Positions 26,913 through 36,248 are shown, numbered from the stretch's first letter. The stretch: DNA of 64,000 nt from Dyadobacter flavalbus (GCF_006149045.1 NZ_VBSN01000038.1:310001-374000), one strand, 5' to 3'. Made by a program: numbers and translations. Notes: generated by a model not told the origin, from the letters alone.

Positions 26913-26987
26913 ATTCGACACATATCTGTTAAAAATTTTAAATTTTGGTTACACGCTAAATAAATATAATTCGACATTTATGTTAAA
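26913..26987. repeat. Imperfect direct repeat upstream of the signalling operon
   Basis: ATTCGACA...TGTTAAA occurs at 26913-26933 and again at 26969-26987, offset 56 bp, with 19-21 bases each. Both lie in the AT-rich 193-bp spacer 86-160 bp before the start of the CHASE3 kinase gene and could be regulator sites. No consensus promoter stands out here. Confidence 0.45.
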
Positions 26988-27020
26988 TCTACAAAAAAGT
27001 TGTATGCACCGGAAGATTTT

Positions 27021-30000
27021 CTATCCTTCAATCCATTCGATTGATTCGTCTTCTAGGGTTATCAATATACCTCTGGATTTTCTGCCGGCACTTTCATAGG
27101 TTTTAATGAGCTTTTTCAAATGTCTCTTTGGCTCTTCCGAACTGCTTCCTCCGATGAACGTCATAAAAACAAATTCGCCGTCCGGACGCTGAACGACACG
27201 GTCTATATGTAACAATTTTCCGCCGGGTACAAGTAACTGCGTGTCTGTCTGAATCTTATTTTCGTCGCTGTACAAACCCTGCAGCAATGGATCATTCAGC
27301 AATGCATAAGCCTGTTCTGTAATCTGTCCGCTTTCCGATCTTGTAAACATTCCTTCCCCGACCAGTTTCTCCATAGCCTGCGGCAACTCGGATACGGACT
27401 TCAACCGGGTTACCAGATGCCTGATTTTTTGCAGCCGGTCATGCTTCTGCTCAAAGGTATGCACGTCAAAAATGCGGTCGGCCATGCGGCGCAGGCGCAG
27501 CGATTCCGTCCGGTCACTGCTCAGGATATTCTTGACAACGAAAGGTTTGGAATCTGTTTTGACGTGGGCATGCCGCGGATTGCTGCCGCCTTGTGAAATG
27601 ATGTATTTTGTTTCATTCACGTTCCACTCCGACCTGAAATCCTGCGTATGAACGTAGTCATGCAGCCAGTTGCTGACCTGCTGTCCGGCATCCCACTTCT
27701 TTTCACTTTTGGCCAAAACATACAACCGCTGCACCGGCCTTGTAAAAGCAACGTACAAAAGGTTCAGGTTTTCCACCAGCGTTCTTGTGCGCTCGTCCTG
27801 ATACTGCGCTGAAACAGAAGTATTTTCCAGATCCTTTACAACGGAAACCAGCGAGCTGCGCAGCCTTTTGTCCGAGTAGGACGGCTGATCCTGCAAAACA
27901 AGTTCCTCATAGCGGATGTCGTCCAGATCGAGCCATATTTTATCCAGCCTGGCATTCGGCGTGACTTTCCAGTGTGCGTACGGAACAATGACGACCGGGT
28001 ATTCCAGCCCTTTTGACTTGTGTATGGTTGTAATCCGCATGGCATCCGTCTCAGCAGGAATGGTTATCGACAGCTTGTGCCGTGCCGATTCCCAGTGAAT
28101 CAGAAAATCGCCGAGATGATTGCTTTTCCGGTTTCCGTATTCCAGTACAACATCCAGAAAACGGAACAGGTACTCGTTTTCATAATTATTTTTGAACAAT
28201 CCGAAACGCTGCATAAGCTGCTCGCTCAGCTCGAATACGGAAAGCTGCCGCATCCGGAACGAGGGCAGAACGATGTTCCACCTTTTGAAATAGCCGAGAA
28301 AAGAATCCAGCCCGCGTTCTTCACATAAAATACGGATCTGCTCGTATTCAGATGCAGCAGGATTTTCACGGCGGACTACATGATGAAAAAGATAGGCCGC
28401 TTCATAGCGTGCCAGCCGGTTGTCGGAAGTATGCAGGACTTTCATGAAAGAAATGATGAAATGCACCGACCGCGAGTAGCTCAGCAGCAATGCATCATCC
28501 GAAATCAGCGGAAATCCTGCTTCTTTCATGGCATTGGCAAGTGCAGCGGCTTCGTTTTTCTTACGACAGAGCATGGCGATGTCGCGCCAGAAGTAACCCT
28601 GCTGCCGCAGCTCGGAAACCAGTTCCAGAGCGCGTGTAATCATGGCATCCTTTGCCGTTTCCCCTTCTGAAATTTCGTCGCTTTCTTCCTGCATGTTCAG
28701 GAATTCAATTTCGACATGTCCGCCGCCTTTTACATGTTCCGGTATTTCCTGCTGAAAATGATGATCATAAACGTCTTTTACCAACGGGAATTCATTGCCG
28801 GCCATATTGGCTATAAACTCAAAGAACTTGTTGTTGAAATCAGTAATTTCGCGGCTGCTTCTGTAATTAACCTTTAAGTGGCTAATTTCCAGATAGTTGT
28901 CAAGGCTCCATAGTCTTACGGCATTATAACTGTCGCTTCCGAGCAACTCGGCGATCTGCATCACCTGACTCTGGGCCATGTGCAGGATCAGGTCCATGTC
29001 CCCGCCGCGAAACCGGTAAATGGATTGTTTGGCATCACCAACAATAAGGTTAAAGTAACCGCTGCCCAGCGCATTTTCCATTAACGGAAGCAGATTGGCA
29101 AACTGCAGTTTGGAAGTATCCTGAAATTCATCGACCAGAATGTGATTATATCTTTCCCCAAGTCTTTCAAAAATGAAGGGCACCGGTTCGCGCGATACGA
29201 TTTCTACGATTTTACGATTAAAATCAGAAATATGGACCTGATTGTTCTGCTTCAGAAGTGCGTCAAATTCCTTGCGGACTTCGCCGAGCAGCGACAGATT
29301 ATAAATATGCCTGTCCAGCTGGCTGAAAAGCATGATCTTTTCAGATTCTGTGAGCCGGATGTTTTCGATCTGATGAAAATGATTTTCAAGGTCCGTTCGG
29401 ATCTGCTCAATGGAATCCTTGATTAGTACGGCCGTTTTAGCGCCGTACCAGGTTCCTTCACCAATTGTTTTGTAGACATAGGAATTCGGTTCCGCCCAGA
29501 TTTTCTTCTCTTCAGAACGTTCACGAAAATAGCCGTAAATGCCTCGCCCGCCCTGGTGAAAATCCTTTTCCGTCAGGAAAACGGATTGAATCAGCCCGAA
29601 CGCTTCTTTGGAATGTCTGACAACCGCAGCTTCTCTTTCGCGCACAAATGCACGCATCTGGTTCCGGATCGCCACCCAGTCTTCCATTTTAAGATCCGCC
29701 ACGCGTTTCATATGCATGTAGCTTTGCTCGCTCAGCAGCGTACCGGAAGTTTCACGGATCTGCATCGGCAGTGCACCCCAGCTTTTTCCTTCATCTGCGC
29801 TTTCGCGGTAGTATTTTTCAACGATACCCGTCAGAATTTCTTCGCCTTCCTGCCCTATTCTGGCCAGTAGCCGGTCCACGGCCTGATCCAGCAGCTCACC
29901 ATCAAGCTGGGTTTCAAAAATAAAAGGAATGCCGAGTTCGTCCGTAAAGCTGCTGATCAATCGCTGCGTAAACTTGTCAATCGTCATCACCGAAAAGTCG

Positions 30001-30347
30001 GAATAACGATGCAGGATCTGGCGGAAAACCTGATGAGCCCGGCCTGCAATGAGCTGGCATGCGCCTGAAAACAGCGCCGGGTCGTGGCTTGCATCCGGAT
30101 ACATTTCCATAACTACCTCTTTCAGCATGGGATGTGGCGGCGTATCGGAACCAAATGACTCGGCAAACGTCCGCAGCATCAGTAAAATACGGTCTTTCAT
30201 TTCATTGGCCGCGGCATTGGTGAAGGTCACAGCCAGTATATGCCTGAAGTAAGTTTCTGAATTGGAATGCAATGCGAGCTTTAAATACTCTTTGGTAAGC
30301 GTGTACGTCTTCCCCGACCCCGCTGATGAACTGTAGACTTTAAACAC
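27021..30347 (-). CDS. UvrD/RecB-like helicase with a degenerate C-terminal nuclease region
   Basis: This 1108-residue superfamily 1 helicase resembles RecB/AddA. Walker A is AGSGKT at residues 9-14 at the very N-terminus, and motif II is VDEFQDTSKLQF. The late helicase motifs include TTIHKSKGLEYPVVIVPYAHW (listed as TTIHKSKGLEYPVVIVP) and LLYVAFTRPVQRLYVLAK. In active RecB/AddA nucleases the C-terminus has a metal-binding Asp and a DYKT-type motif. Here the matching place reads LLHIDRVVQRPDGEFVFMTF, without the Asp-x-Lys, so nuclease activity is doubtful. No AddB/RecC partner is adjacent. It probably unwinds DNA in double-strand break repair. Confidence 0.9.
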   Translation of the reverse strand: MFKVYSSSAGSGKTYTLTKEYLKLALHSNSETYFRHILAVTFTNAAANEMKDRILLMLRTFAESFGSDTPPHPMLKEVVMEMYPDASHDPALFSGACQLIAGRAHQVFRQILHRYSDFSVMTIDKFTQRLISSFTDELGIPFIFETQLDGELLDQAVDRLLARIGQEGEEILTGIVEKYYRESADEGKSWGALPMQIRETSGTLLSEQSYMHMKRVADLKMEDWVAIRNQMRAFVREREAAVVRHSKEAFGLIQSVFLTEKDFHQGGRGIYGYFRERSEEKKIWAEPNSYVYKTIGEGTWYGAKTAVLIKDSIEQIRTDLENHFHQIENIRLTESEKIMLFSQLDRHIYNLSLLGEVRKEFDALLKQNNQVHISDFNRKIVEIVSREPVPFIFERLGERYNHILVDEFQDTSKLQFANLLPLMENALGSGYFNLIVGDAKQSIYRFRGGDMDLILHMAQSQVMQIAELLGSDSYNAVRLWSLDNYLEISHLKVNYRSSREITDFNNKFFEFIANMAGNEFPLVKDVYDHHFQQEIPEHVKGGGHVEIEFLNMQEESDEISEGETAKDAMITRALELVSELRQQGYFWRDIAMLCRKKNEAAALANAMKEAGFPLISDDALLLSYSRSVHFIISFMKVLHTSDNRLARYEAAYLFHHVVRRENPAASEYEQIRILCEERGLDSFLGYFKRWNIVLPSFRMRQLSVFELSEQLMQRFGLFKNNYENEYLFRFLDVVLEYGNRKSNHLGDFLIHWESARHKLSITIPAETDAMRITTIHKSKGLEYPVVIVPYAHWKVTPNARLDKIWLDLDDIRYEELVLQDQPSYSDKRLRSSLVSVVKDLENTSVSAQYQDERTRTLVENLNLLYVAFTRPVQRLYVLAKSEKKWDAGQQVSNWLHDYVHTQDFRSEWNVNETKYIISQGGSNPRHAHVKTDSKPFVVKNILSSDRTESLRLRRMADRIFDVHTFEQKHDRLQKIRHLVTRLKSVSELPQAMEKLVGEGMFTRSESGQITEQAYALLNDPLLQGLYSDENKIQTDTQLLVPGGKLLHIDRVVQRPDGEFVFMTFIGGSSSEEPKRHLKKLIKTYESAGRKSRGILITLEDESIEWIEG

Positions 30348-30407
30348 TTTTGCTGAAAATTGGAAAGTACTATAAAAATAGTAAACGAATAACAGATCAA
30401 TTTACAT

Positions 30408-30437
30408 AAAAAAAGCAGGCGCAAACCTGCTTTTTTT
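30408..30437. terminator. Bidirectional intrinsic terminator
   Basis: A7-GCAGG (30408-30419), a six-base loop, and CCTGC-T7 (30426-30437). On the minus strand it ends transcription from the outer-membrane protein gene, about 130 bp beyond that stop. The intervening 130 bp hold no convincing gene. Confidence 0.88.
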
Positions 30438-30567
30438 GATCAATAAATGGAAATAAGTAACTGCCTGAAACCCGTTGCGGTGATTTGCTTTGTAAGTTAC
30501 TTATAATTTTAATTTTAACTTTCTCGCAGCTAGAAGCCAAGTGCTGACAGCTGCTGGTCCAGGCATA

Positions 30568-31089
30568 TTACAGATTAAACCGGATTCCGCCCGAAAAATT
30601 AGGACTCAGATAAAACGGCCTCGGCAACAATTCAAGATAAGTTCCGGCCTCGATAAATACCGAAATGCGGTTGTCCGGAATGTAATATTCAAACCCGCCT
30701 ATTGCAGAGCCGCCGAGCGATATATTTTTCTCATAATTTCCGAGCAGGCGTTTCGGATACGACCTGCGGCTGTTGATCTGTCCGCCCAAACCATAATAAA
30801 CATGAACTGCCTCGGAATTGAACAGCGGCGTATGCCATAGATAATGCACCTGGAGAGAAACGCCGGCATTTTTGTAAATTCCTTCATCCCCTCTGTACTT
30901 GCGGTCATTGGACAGGATTCCGCCGTACGTCCCGACCGTAATATCCAGCGCATGGATGTTATTGAAGTATTTGCGGATATTTACACCAGTCGGTTCCCCG
31001 AGCTTGAACCCGACGGCCCAGTTATCATACTGTGCTTGTGCCAGTCCAAAGTAAAGTGTACAAATAAATGTCAAGGCTAGTTTCTTCAT
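30568..31089 (-). CDS. Small outer-membrane beta-barrel-like protein
   Basis: The 173-residue product has a signal peptide (about 1-20, ending GLAQAQ). The rest alternates polar and aromatic residues with many glycines (AVGFKLGEPTGVNIRKYF, GVSLQVHYLWHTPLF, GYG-rich turns) and ends in GGIRFNL, a plausible C-terminal beta signal. This fits an eight-stranded outer-membrane barrel. No function can be assigned. It lies 48 bp downstream of hisC on the same strand and may be co-transcribed with the his genes or have its own promoter. Confidence 0.8.
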   Translation of the reverse strand: MKKLALTFICTLYFGLAQAQYDNWAVGFKLGEPTGVNIRKYFNNIHALDITVGTYGGILSNDRKYRGDEGIYKNAGVSLQVHYLWHTPLFNSEAVHVYYGLGGQINSRRSYPKRLLGNYEKNISLGGSAIGGFEYYIPDNRISVFIEAGTYLELLPRPFYLSPNFSGGIRFNL

Positions 31090-31137
31090 ATCAGTAACAG
31101 GTAAATTTATTTGGTTAGAGCTATTATAAAAACCGTA

Positions 31138-32211
31138 CTAGACAGCAACATTCTTCTGCTGATATTTTTTCAAAGATTCAATCAGGGTCGTGTTTTCTTC
31201 CTGCGTACCGACTGTAATTCTGAGGCAGCCTTCACAAAGTTGTACGCGGGAACGGTCCCTTACGATAATGGTTTCCTGAATCAGATAATCCATAACGGCC
31301 TTTGCATTTTCAAATTGAACCAGCAGAAAATTGGCATCCGACGGATATACTTTTATCACCAACGCTAGATTTTCCAACATGTTACACAAAGAAGTCCTTT
31401 CTTTCAGAATGTCGGCAACCATCCTGTCTTTTTTATCAACGGACTGCAATCCTTCCAGCAAGGCTTGCTGCGCGGGCAGACTGATATTGTAAGGCGGTTT
31501 GATCTTGTTCAGAATACGGATCAGCTCAACGGATGCAAAGCACATCCCGACCCGGATTCCGGCCAGTCCCCACGCTTTGGAAAAGGTCTGAAGTACAACA
31601 AGATTCGGGTATTGATCCAGGTGCTGAATCCACGACGGCGTTTCGGTAAAATCAATATAAGCTTCATCCACAACGACCAAGCCATTGAAATTCTCAAGAA
31701 TGACCTCAATGGCTTCATGCTGCATGACATTTCCGGTCGGATTATTGGGCGAGCATATCCAGATTATCTTGGTATCCGGTGTAACTGCACCGAGTACGGC
31801 ATTCACATCAATCTGATAATCGGGAGTCAGTAAAACCTTGTCCACTTTAACGTCATGAATGGAAGCACTGACTTCATACATTCCGTATGTAGGGGGCATG
31901 ATGATCACGTGATCTTTCCCGGGCGTGCAAACGGCGCGTGTCAGCAGATCAATGGGTTCGTCACTTCCGTTTCCGAGAAATATTCTTTCTGTTCCAATGT
32001 TTTTCAACGGAGCCAGCTTCTGTTTGATATCATTCTGATGCGGATCGGGATAACGGTTGAAATTTTCCACTGTAACCGAGCCGTACGGATTTTCGTTGGC
32101 ATCCAGAAAAACGCCGACATGGCCCGTGTATTCGTCTCTGGCAGAAGAGTACGGTGCAATCGACAAGATGTGCGGACGAAGGATTTTATTTAATTCAAAT
32201 GTATTACTCAT
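31138..32211 (-). CDS. hisC: Histidinol-phosphate aminotransferase
   Basis: This pyridoxal-phosphate enzyme converts imidazole-acetol phosphate and glutamate to histidinol phosphate in histidine synthesis. I start it at the ATG at 32211 (357 residues) rather than the in-frame codon eight residues earlier. Class I/II aminotransferase landmarks are FLDANENPYG near the N-terminus, CSPNNPTGNVM, VVDEAYIDF and the cofactor lysine in QTFSKAWGLAGIRVGM. It follows hisD, with hisG and hisS further upstream on the same strand. The remaining his genes (hisB, H, A, F, I) are not in the window. Confidence 0.95.
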   Translation of the reverse strand: MSNTFELNKILRPHILSIAPYSSARDEYTGHVGVFLDANENPYGSVTVENFNRYPDPHQNDIKQKLAPLKNIGTERIFLGNGSDEPIDLLTRAVCTPGKDHVIIMPPTYGMYEVSASIHDVKVDKVLLTPDYQIDVNAVLGAVTPDTKIIWICSPNNPTGNVMQHEAIEVILENFNGLVVVDEAYIDFTETPSWIQHLDQYPNLVVLQTFSKAWGLAGIRVGMCFASVELIRILNKIKPPYNISLPAQQALLEGLQSVDKKDRMVADILKERTSLCNMLENLALVIKVYPSDANFLLVQFENAKAVMDYLIQETIIVRDRSRVQLCEGCLRITVGTQEENTTLIESLKKYQQKNVAV

Positions 32212-32274
32212 GCTGTAAACGGGCTTTACTGACAACCCTTTTTAATAGATGATCACGGATTTTCAATACAGAAA

Positions 32275-33546
32275 TTAGGGTAACAGACTTTCAAGCCTGA
32301 TACTTACGGCAATTTTATGCGCGTCAAGCGATTCTGCTGCGGCCATGGCCTGCACGGTCGGTCCGATGTTTCTGATTCCTTGTTCCGTAATGCTCTGAAC
32401 GGTGATTTTTTTCACAAAACTATCCACGGAAACGCCGCTGTATGCTTTTGCATAACCGTTTGTAGGCAAGGTATGGTTGGTTCCGGAAGCATAATCACCG
32501 CAGGATTCGGGCGTATAATTGCCCAGAAAAATAGAGCCTGCATTAATGATTTTTTCGGAAACCGCTTCTGCATTTTGTATGCTTAAAATCAGATGTTCGG
32601 CCGCATACTGGTTCAAAATATCAATGGCATCTTCTTGTGAATGCACCAGAATGGCTTTGCTGTTTGCAATGGACCGCGCAGCCAATTCTTTCCTTGGCAG
32701 TTTTTCAAGCTGCGATTGCAAAGCCGTATGGACAGATTCAAGCAAAGACAAACTTTCGGAAACCAGAATAACCTGACTGTCCGGTCCGTGCTCCGCCTGC
32801 GAAAGCAGATCGGCTGCCACAAAATCCGGAACGGCGGTATCGTCCGCATAAACGGCTACTTCCGACGGACCGGCAGGCATATCAATGGCAACGCCTTCCT
32901 TGCTGATCAGCATTTTGGCCGTGGTCACATACTGGTTTCCGGGGCCGAAAATCTTGTAAACTTTCGGCACACTTTCGGTTCCGTAAGCCATGGCGGCAAC
33001 TGCCTGCGCACCACCGATCCGAAACGCTTTGGTAACGCCGACCAGTCTGGCTGCATAAAGAATCGCCGGATGATCCGAAGGCGTACAAAGCACTACTTCC
33101 CGGCAGCCTGCAATCTGTGCCGGAATACCGAGCATCAGAACGGTACTGAACAACGGCGCTGATCCGCCGGGAATGTAAATCCCGACTTTCTCAATTCCGA
33201 CGCTGCGCCGCCAGCAAGTTACGCCCGGCATGGTTTCAATTTTTTCAGAAGACTGAAGCTGCGCCTTGTGAAATACGTAAATGTTGCGGTAAGCCTGATG
33301 AATGGCTTCCTTCAGCTCATGATCCAGCTTTTCTTCTGCCGCTGCCATTTCCGCTTCTGAAAACGCCAGGTCGGCAAGTTCGGTCTGATCGAATTTCCGG
33401 GCCAAGATCCTGATTCCCTCGTCGCCCTGCTCTTTTACCTGCGCGAGAATGGGAAGTACTTTTTCTTCAATATCCTTTGCTTCAAAAACAGGCCTTGCCA
33501 GTAAAGCAGGCCATTGTTCTTTTTCAGGAAATGAAATAATATTCAT
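32275..33546 (-). CDS. hisD: Histidinol dehydrogenase
   Basis: This zinc- and NAD-dependent enzyme of 423 residues oxidises histidinol to histidine in two steps, the last of the pathway. Landmarks include YIPGGSAPLFSTVLMLGIPA, FGPGNQYVTTAKMLI, DMPAGPSEVAVYADD, the SQAEHGPDSQ zinc-site region and HTLPTNGYAKAYSGVSVDSF. The length is standard. The gene sits between hisG (42 bp upstream) and hisC (63 bp downstream), in one apparent operon. Confidence 0.97.
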   Translation of the reverse strand: MNIISFPEKEQWPALLARPVFEAKDIEEKVLPILAQVKEQGDEGIRILARKFDQTELADLAFSEAEMAAAEEKLDHELKEAIHQAYRNIYVFHKAQLQSSEKIETMPGVTCWRRSVGIEKVGIYIPGGSAPLFSTVLMLGIPAQIAGCREVVLCTPSDHPAILYAARLVGVTKAFRIGGAQAVAAMAYGTESVPKVYKIFGPGNQYVTTAKMLISKEGVAIDMPAGPSEVAVYADDTAVPDFVAADLLSQAEHGPDSQVILVSESLSLLESVHTALQSQLEKLPRKELAARSIANSKAILVHSQEDAIDILNQYAAEHLILSIQNAEAVSEKIINAGSIFLGNYTPESCGDYASGTNHTLPTNGYAKAYSGVSVDSFVKKITVQSITEQGIRNIGPTVQAMAAAESLDAHKIAVSIRLESLLP

Positions 33547-33588
33547 AAAATAGCAGTCAAATGCATTCGGCAGACAGCCGTCGGCATA

Positions 33589-34452
33589 TTACAAAATCAT
33601 TTTCTCAATCGGTATCACAAGGATACCTTCCGCACCGGCCTGACGGATTTTTTCAATATTTTCCCAGAATTCATTTTCATTGATTACCGAGTGCAGTGAG
33701 CACCAGCCTTCGGTTGCCAGCGGCAGAACAGTCGGAGAGCGCATGCCGGGAAGGTATTTGATGATATTTTCAACGGCTTCCGTCGGGCAGTTCAGCAGAA
33801 TGTATTTGTTGTTTTTGGCAACCTGAACCGATTTGATACGGAACAACAGCTGATCGAGCAGATTTTGCTGAACTTCCGAAAGCTGCTTGCTGGCGATCAT
33901 AACGGCTTCCGAGCGGAAAATCGTCTCCACTTCCTTCAAACCGTTGCTAAGCAGCGTGCTGCCCGAACTCACAATGTCACAAACAGCATCCGCAAGTCCG
34001 ATGCTCGGCGCAATTTCCACCGATCCGCTGATTTCATGAATTTGTGCAGAAACGTTGTTTGCCTTTAAATACTGACCCAATAACCGCGGGTAAGTGGTTG
34101 CAATACTTTTTCCTTCCAGATCCTGCACGCCGGTGTAATCGTGCTCCCGAAGTACGCCGATGGATAGCCGGCATTTGGAAAAACCCAGTTTATGAACCGT
34201 ATCCACATTTCTGGACGATTCCTCGGAAACATTTTCACCGACAATCCCGAGATGCGCCACGCCGTCCTCTACGTATCCGGGAATATCGTCGTCACGCAGA
34301 AAAAGGATTTCGGCAGGAAAGTTGGTGGCGTCGGTTTTCAGTTTTCCGGCACCGTTATCGAAACGGATGCCGCATTCCTTGATCAGTTTCAGGGAATCTT
34401 CGCTTAACCTTCCCGATTTTTGTATTGCAATTCTTAAAGTATTGTTATTCAT
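33589..34452 (-). CDS. hisG: ATP phosphoribosyltransferase, long form
   Basis: This 287-residue enzyme condenses ATP with PRPP in the committed step of histidine synthesis. The catalytic part covers about residues 1-205 (LRIAIQKSGRLSEDSLKLI near the start; ATTYPRLLGQYL; EIAPSIGLADAVCDIVSSGSTL as a landmark at about 146-167). The last 75 residues form the ACT-like domain that gives feedback inhibition by histidine in long-form HisG (MRSPTVLPLATEGWCSLHSVI). No HisZ is needed for this form. It lies 50 bp after hisS, so the tRNA ligase and the biosynthetic genes share a transcript. Confidence 0.96.
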   Translation of the reverse strand: MNNNTLRIAIQKSGRLSEDSLKLIKECGIRFDNGAGKLKTDATNFPAEILFLRDDDIPGYVEDGVAHLGIVGENVSEESSRNVDTVHKLGFSKCRLSIGVLREHDYTGVQDLEGKSIATTYPRLLGQYLKANNVSAQIHEISGSVEIAPSIGLADAVCDIVSSGSTLLSNGLKEVETIFRSEAVMIASKQLSEVQQNLLDQLLFRIKSVQVAKNNKYILLNCPTEAVENIIKYLPGMRSPTVLPLATEGWCSLHSVINENEFWENIEKIRQAGAEGILVIPIEKMIL

Positions 34453-34502
34453 AAAATTATGCTTCTGTAAACGGCTTTGGGGTCAATTGTCAGGGAAAAA
34501 GG

Positions 34503-35873
34503 TCAGGAACGTTCGGCAGTCAGCGACGCAATGATGTCGTCTGCATTCCGTTTATGCTGTTCGCCGCTTTTCATGTCTTTCAGCGTCAGCATGCCTGATT
34601 GTATTTCATCCGATCCGATCAGGATCACAAACGGAATATTCTTGCGGTCGGCATAATCCAGCTGTTTTTTCAGCTTGACCGAATCCGGGTAAATTTCGGC
34701 ATTGATACCGGCATTTCTCAGCTTCGGCAAAACAGTTAAACCGTACAAAAACGCTTCTTCATCAAAATTGGAAATCATGACCTGCGTGCTGGTTTTCTGG
34801 CTTTCCGGAAAAAGGTTCAGTTCTTCCATCACGTCATAAATCCGGTCAACACCCAGGGAAATGCCGACGCCCGAAATGCCCGGAACGCCGAAAGTACCCG
34901 TCAGATTATCGTAACGTCCTCCGCCTGAAATACTTCCGATCTGAACGTTATTTGCTTTTACCTCGAATATGGCACCGGTATAATAGGAAAGTCCGCGTGC
35001 AAGCGTAACATCAAACTGGATTCTTGCATTTTCCAGTCCGAGCGTTTTCACCAGCTTCCACACCGTTTCCAGCTCTTCAATTCCTTTCATGGCAATTTCA
35101 GAACCGGAAAGCCAGCTTTTTAATTCTTCAAAAGGCTCATTGCCGTTCGAAAGACTGAAAACAGGTTCCAGTTTTGAAATGCTTTCACCGGAGAAACCGC
35201 GCTGGATCAGTTCTTCTTCCACTTTCTCCTTCCCTATTTTATCCAGTTTGTCGATAGCGACACAAAGCGGTCCTTCCATGCCATGCGCGCCGATCATATC
35301 CGCAATGCCGGTCAGGATTTTGCGGTTATTTATTTTTACTGTAAAGTCATTAATTCCCAGCGCAGGCAGAATATCGTGTAAAAGCATTACAATTTCCGCT
35401 TCACAAAGCAGTGACTCCGTTCCTACAACGTCTGCATCGCATTGATAAAACTCGCGGTAACGTCCTTTCTGCGGTCTGTCTGCGCGCCATACGGGCTGGA
35501 TCTGGTATCTTTTGAAAGGCATGGCAAGCGTTCCGCGGTTCATGACTACATAACGTGCAAACGGAACCGTAAGGTCGTAACGAAGTCCTTTTTCCGAGAT
35601 TTTTCCGGTTAATGCCTTGTAGCCTTCGTTCCAGTCGTGATCCGTCAACTTGCCGCTGAAATCGCCCGAATTGAGTATTTTGAACAAAAGCTGATCGCCT
35701 TCTTCGCCGTATTTGCCCATCAGAACCGACAGGTTTTCGAAAGCAGGCGTTTCCAGCGGAAGAAATCCGTAGCGCTGGAAAGTTCGCCGGATCGTATCAA
35801 AAATAAAAGTACGTTTTGCCATCTGTTCGGGACCGAAATCTCGGGTTCCGCGGGCAAGGGATGGTTTACTCAT
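34503..35873 (-). CDS. hisS: Histidyl-tRNA synthetase
   Basis: This class II aminoacyl-tRNA synthetase charges tRNA-His. The start is taken at ATG 35873 (456 residues; an in-frame codon five residues earlier is less likely). The sequence begins SLARGTRDFGPEQMAKR. Motif 2 is in the VWRADRPQKGRYREFYQCDADVVG region (about residues 112-135), the histidine-A motif is LSYYTGAIFEV, and motif 3 is GGRYDNLTG...GVGISLGVDRIYD. The anticodon-binding domain occupies the last 95 residues. It heads the run hisS-hisG-hisD-hisC. Confidence 0.96.
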   Translation of the reverse strand: MSKPSLARGTRDFGPEQMAKRTFIFDTIRRTFQRYGFLPLETPAFENLSVLMGKYGEEGDQLLFKILNSGDFSGKLTDHDWNEGYKALTGKISEKGLRYDLTVPFARYVVMNRGTLAMPFKRYQIQPVWRADRPQKGRYREFYQCDADVVGTESLLCEAEIVMLLHDILPALGINDFTVKINNRKILTGIADMIGAHGMEGPLCVAIDKLDKIGKEKVEEELIQRGFSGESISKLEPVFSLSNGNEPFEELKSWLSGSEIAMKGIEELETVWKLVKTLGLENARIQFDVTLARGLSYYTGAIFEVKANNVQIGSISGGGRYDNLTGTFGVPGISGVGISLGVDRIYDVMEELNLFPESQKTSTQVMISNFDEEAFLYGLTVLPKLRNAGINAEIYPDSVKLKKQLDYADRKNIPFVILIGSDEIQSGMLTLKDMKSGEQHKRNADDIIASLTAERS

Positions 35874-36059
35874 TATATATACTGTCAAATATGCGCTGCA
35901 TCGTTGCTACGGTGTGCCAGAATGTACTGAAAACATCAACAGGCTTTTGCCGGCTTATGTCAGCCTGAAAAGAATGGCAAACGAGCCATAGAAACCGTAA
36001 AGTTAGGCAGGCAATGCAATATTTGTGATTATTATCTGCATTATTTACGCGGAAATGAT

Positions 36060-36067
36060 TAATTTTG
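36060..36067 (+). promoter_or_regulatory. Candidate -7 element for the 50-codon basic gene
   Basis: TAATTTTG matches TAnnTTTG and lies 28 bp before the ATG at 36096. A -33 TTG is not at the standard distance. The spacer 35874-36095 is divergent towards hisS, for which I found no clear element and no histidine-codon-rich leader or attenuator. Confidence 0.45.
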
Positions 36068-36095
36068 CGGCTCTTTCACAAAACAATATTTTACA

Positions 36096-36248
36096 ATGGG
36101 AGTTACGGAATTAAAACGTAAAGGTCGCAGAAACAAGGCAGTAGCAAATAATCGCACAGCGAAAATTAAAGATCTTTTACGCAAACCAGAAGTACGCAAC
36201 GTTGATGTTGAGGCAATAAAGGCTCAGTTTGAAGCTAATAAAAAATAA
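36096..36248 (+). CDS. Small basic protein of 50 residues, unknown function
   Basis: An ATG-to-TAA frame encodes a 50-residue, strongly basic protein (start MGVTELKRKGRRNKAVANNR). About one third of residues are Lys or Arg in the N-terminal half, followed by a more acidic amphipathic helix (VRNVDVEAIKAQFEAN). It has a good -7 element 28 bp upstream and clean intergenic flanks, and its codon use matches its neighbours. The charge pattern suggests RNA, ribosome or DNA binding. I recall similar short proteins in Cytophagales but cannot name a family. Its size makes it easy to miss. Confidence 0.7.
   Translation: MGVTELKRKGRRNKAVANNRTAKIKDLLRKPEVRNVDVEAIKAQFEANKK

Noticed and set aside
30438..30567. 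Possible small gene or RNA between the outer-membrane protein gene and its terminator
   Set aside because: The best minus-strand frame has only 21 codons and no conserved feature; it is more likely a 3' untranslated stretch.
35874..36095. Histidine leader peptide, attenuator or T-box before hisS
   Set aside because: No run of His codons, no T-box core and no terminator/antiterminator pair was visible.
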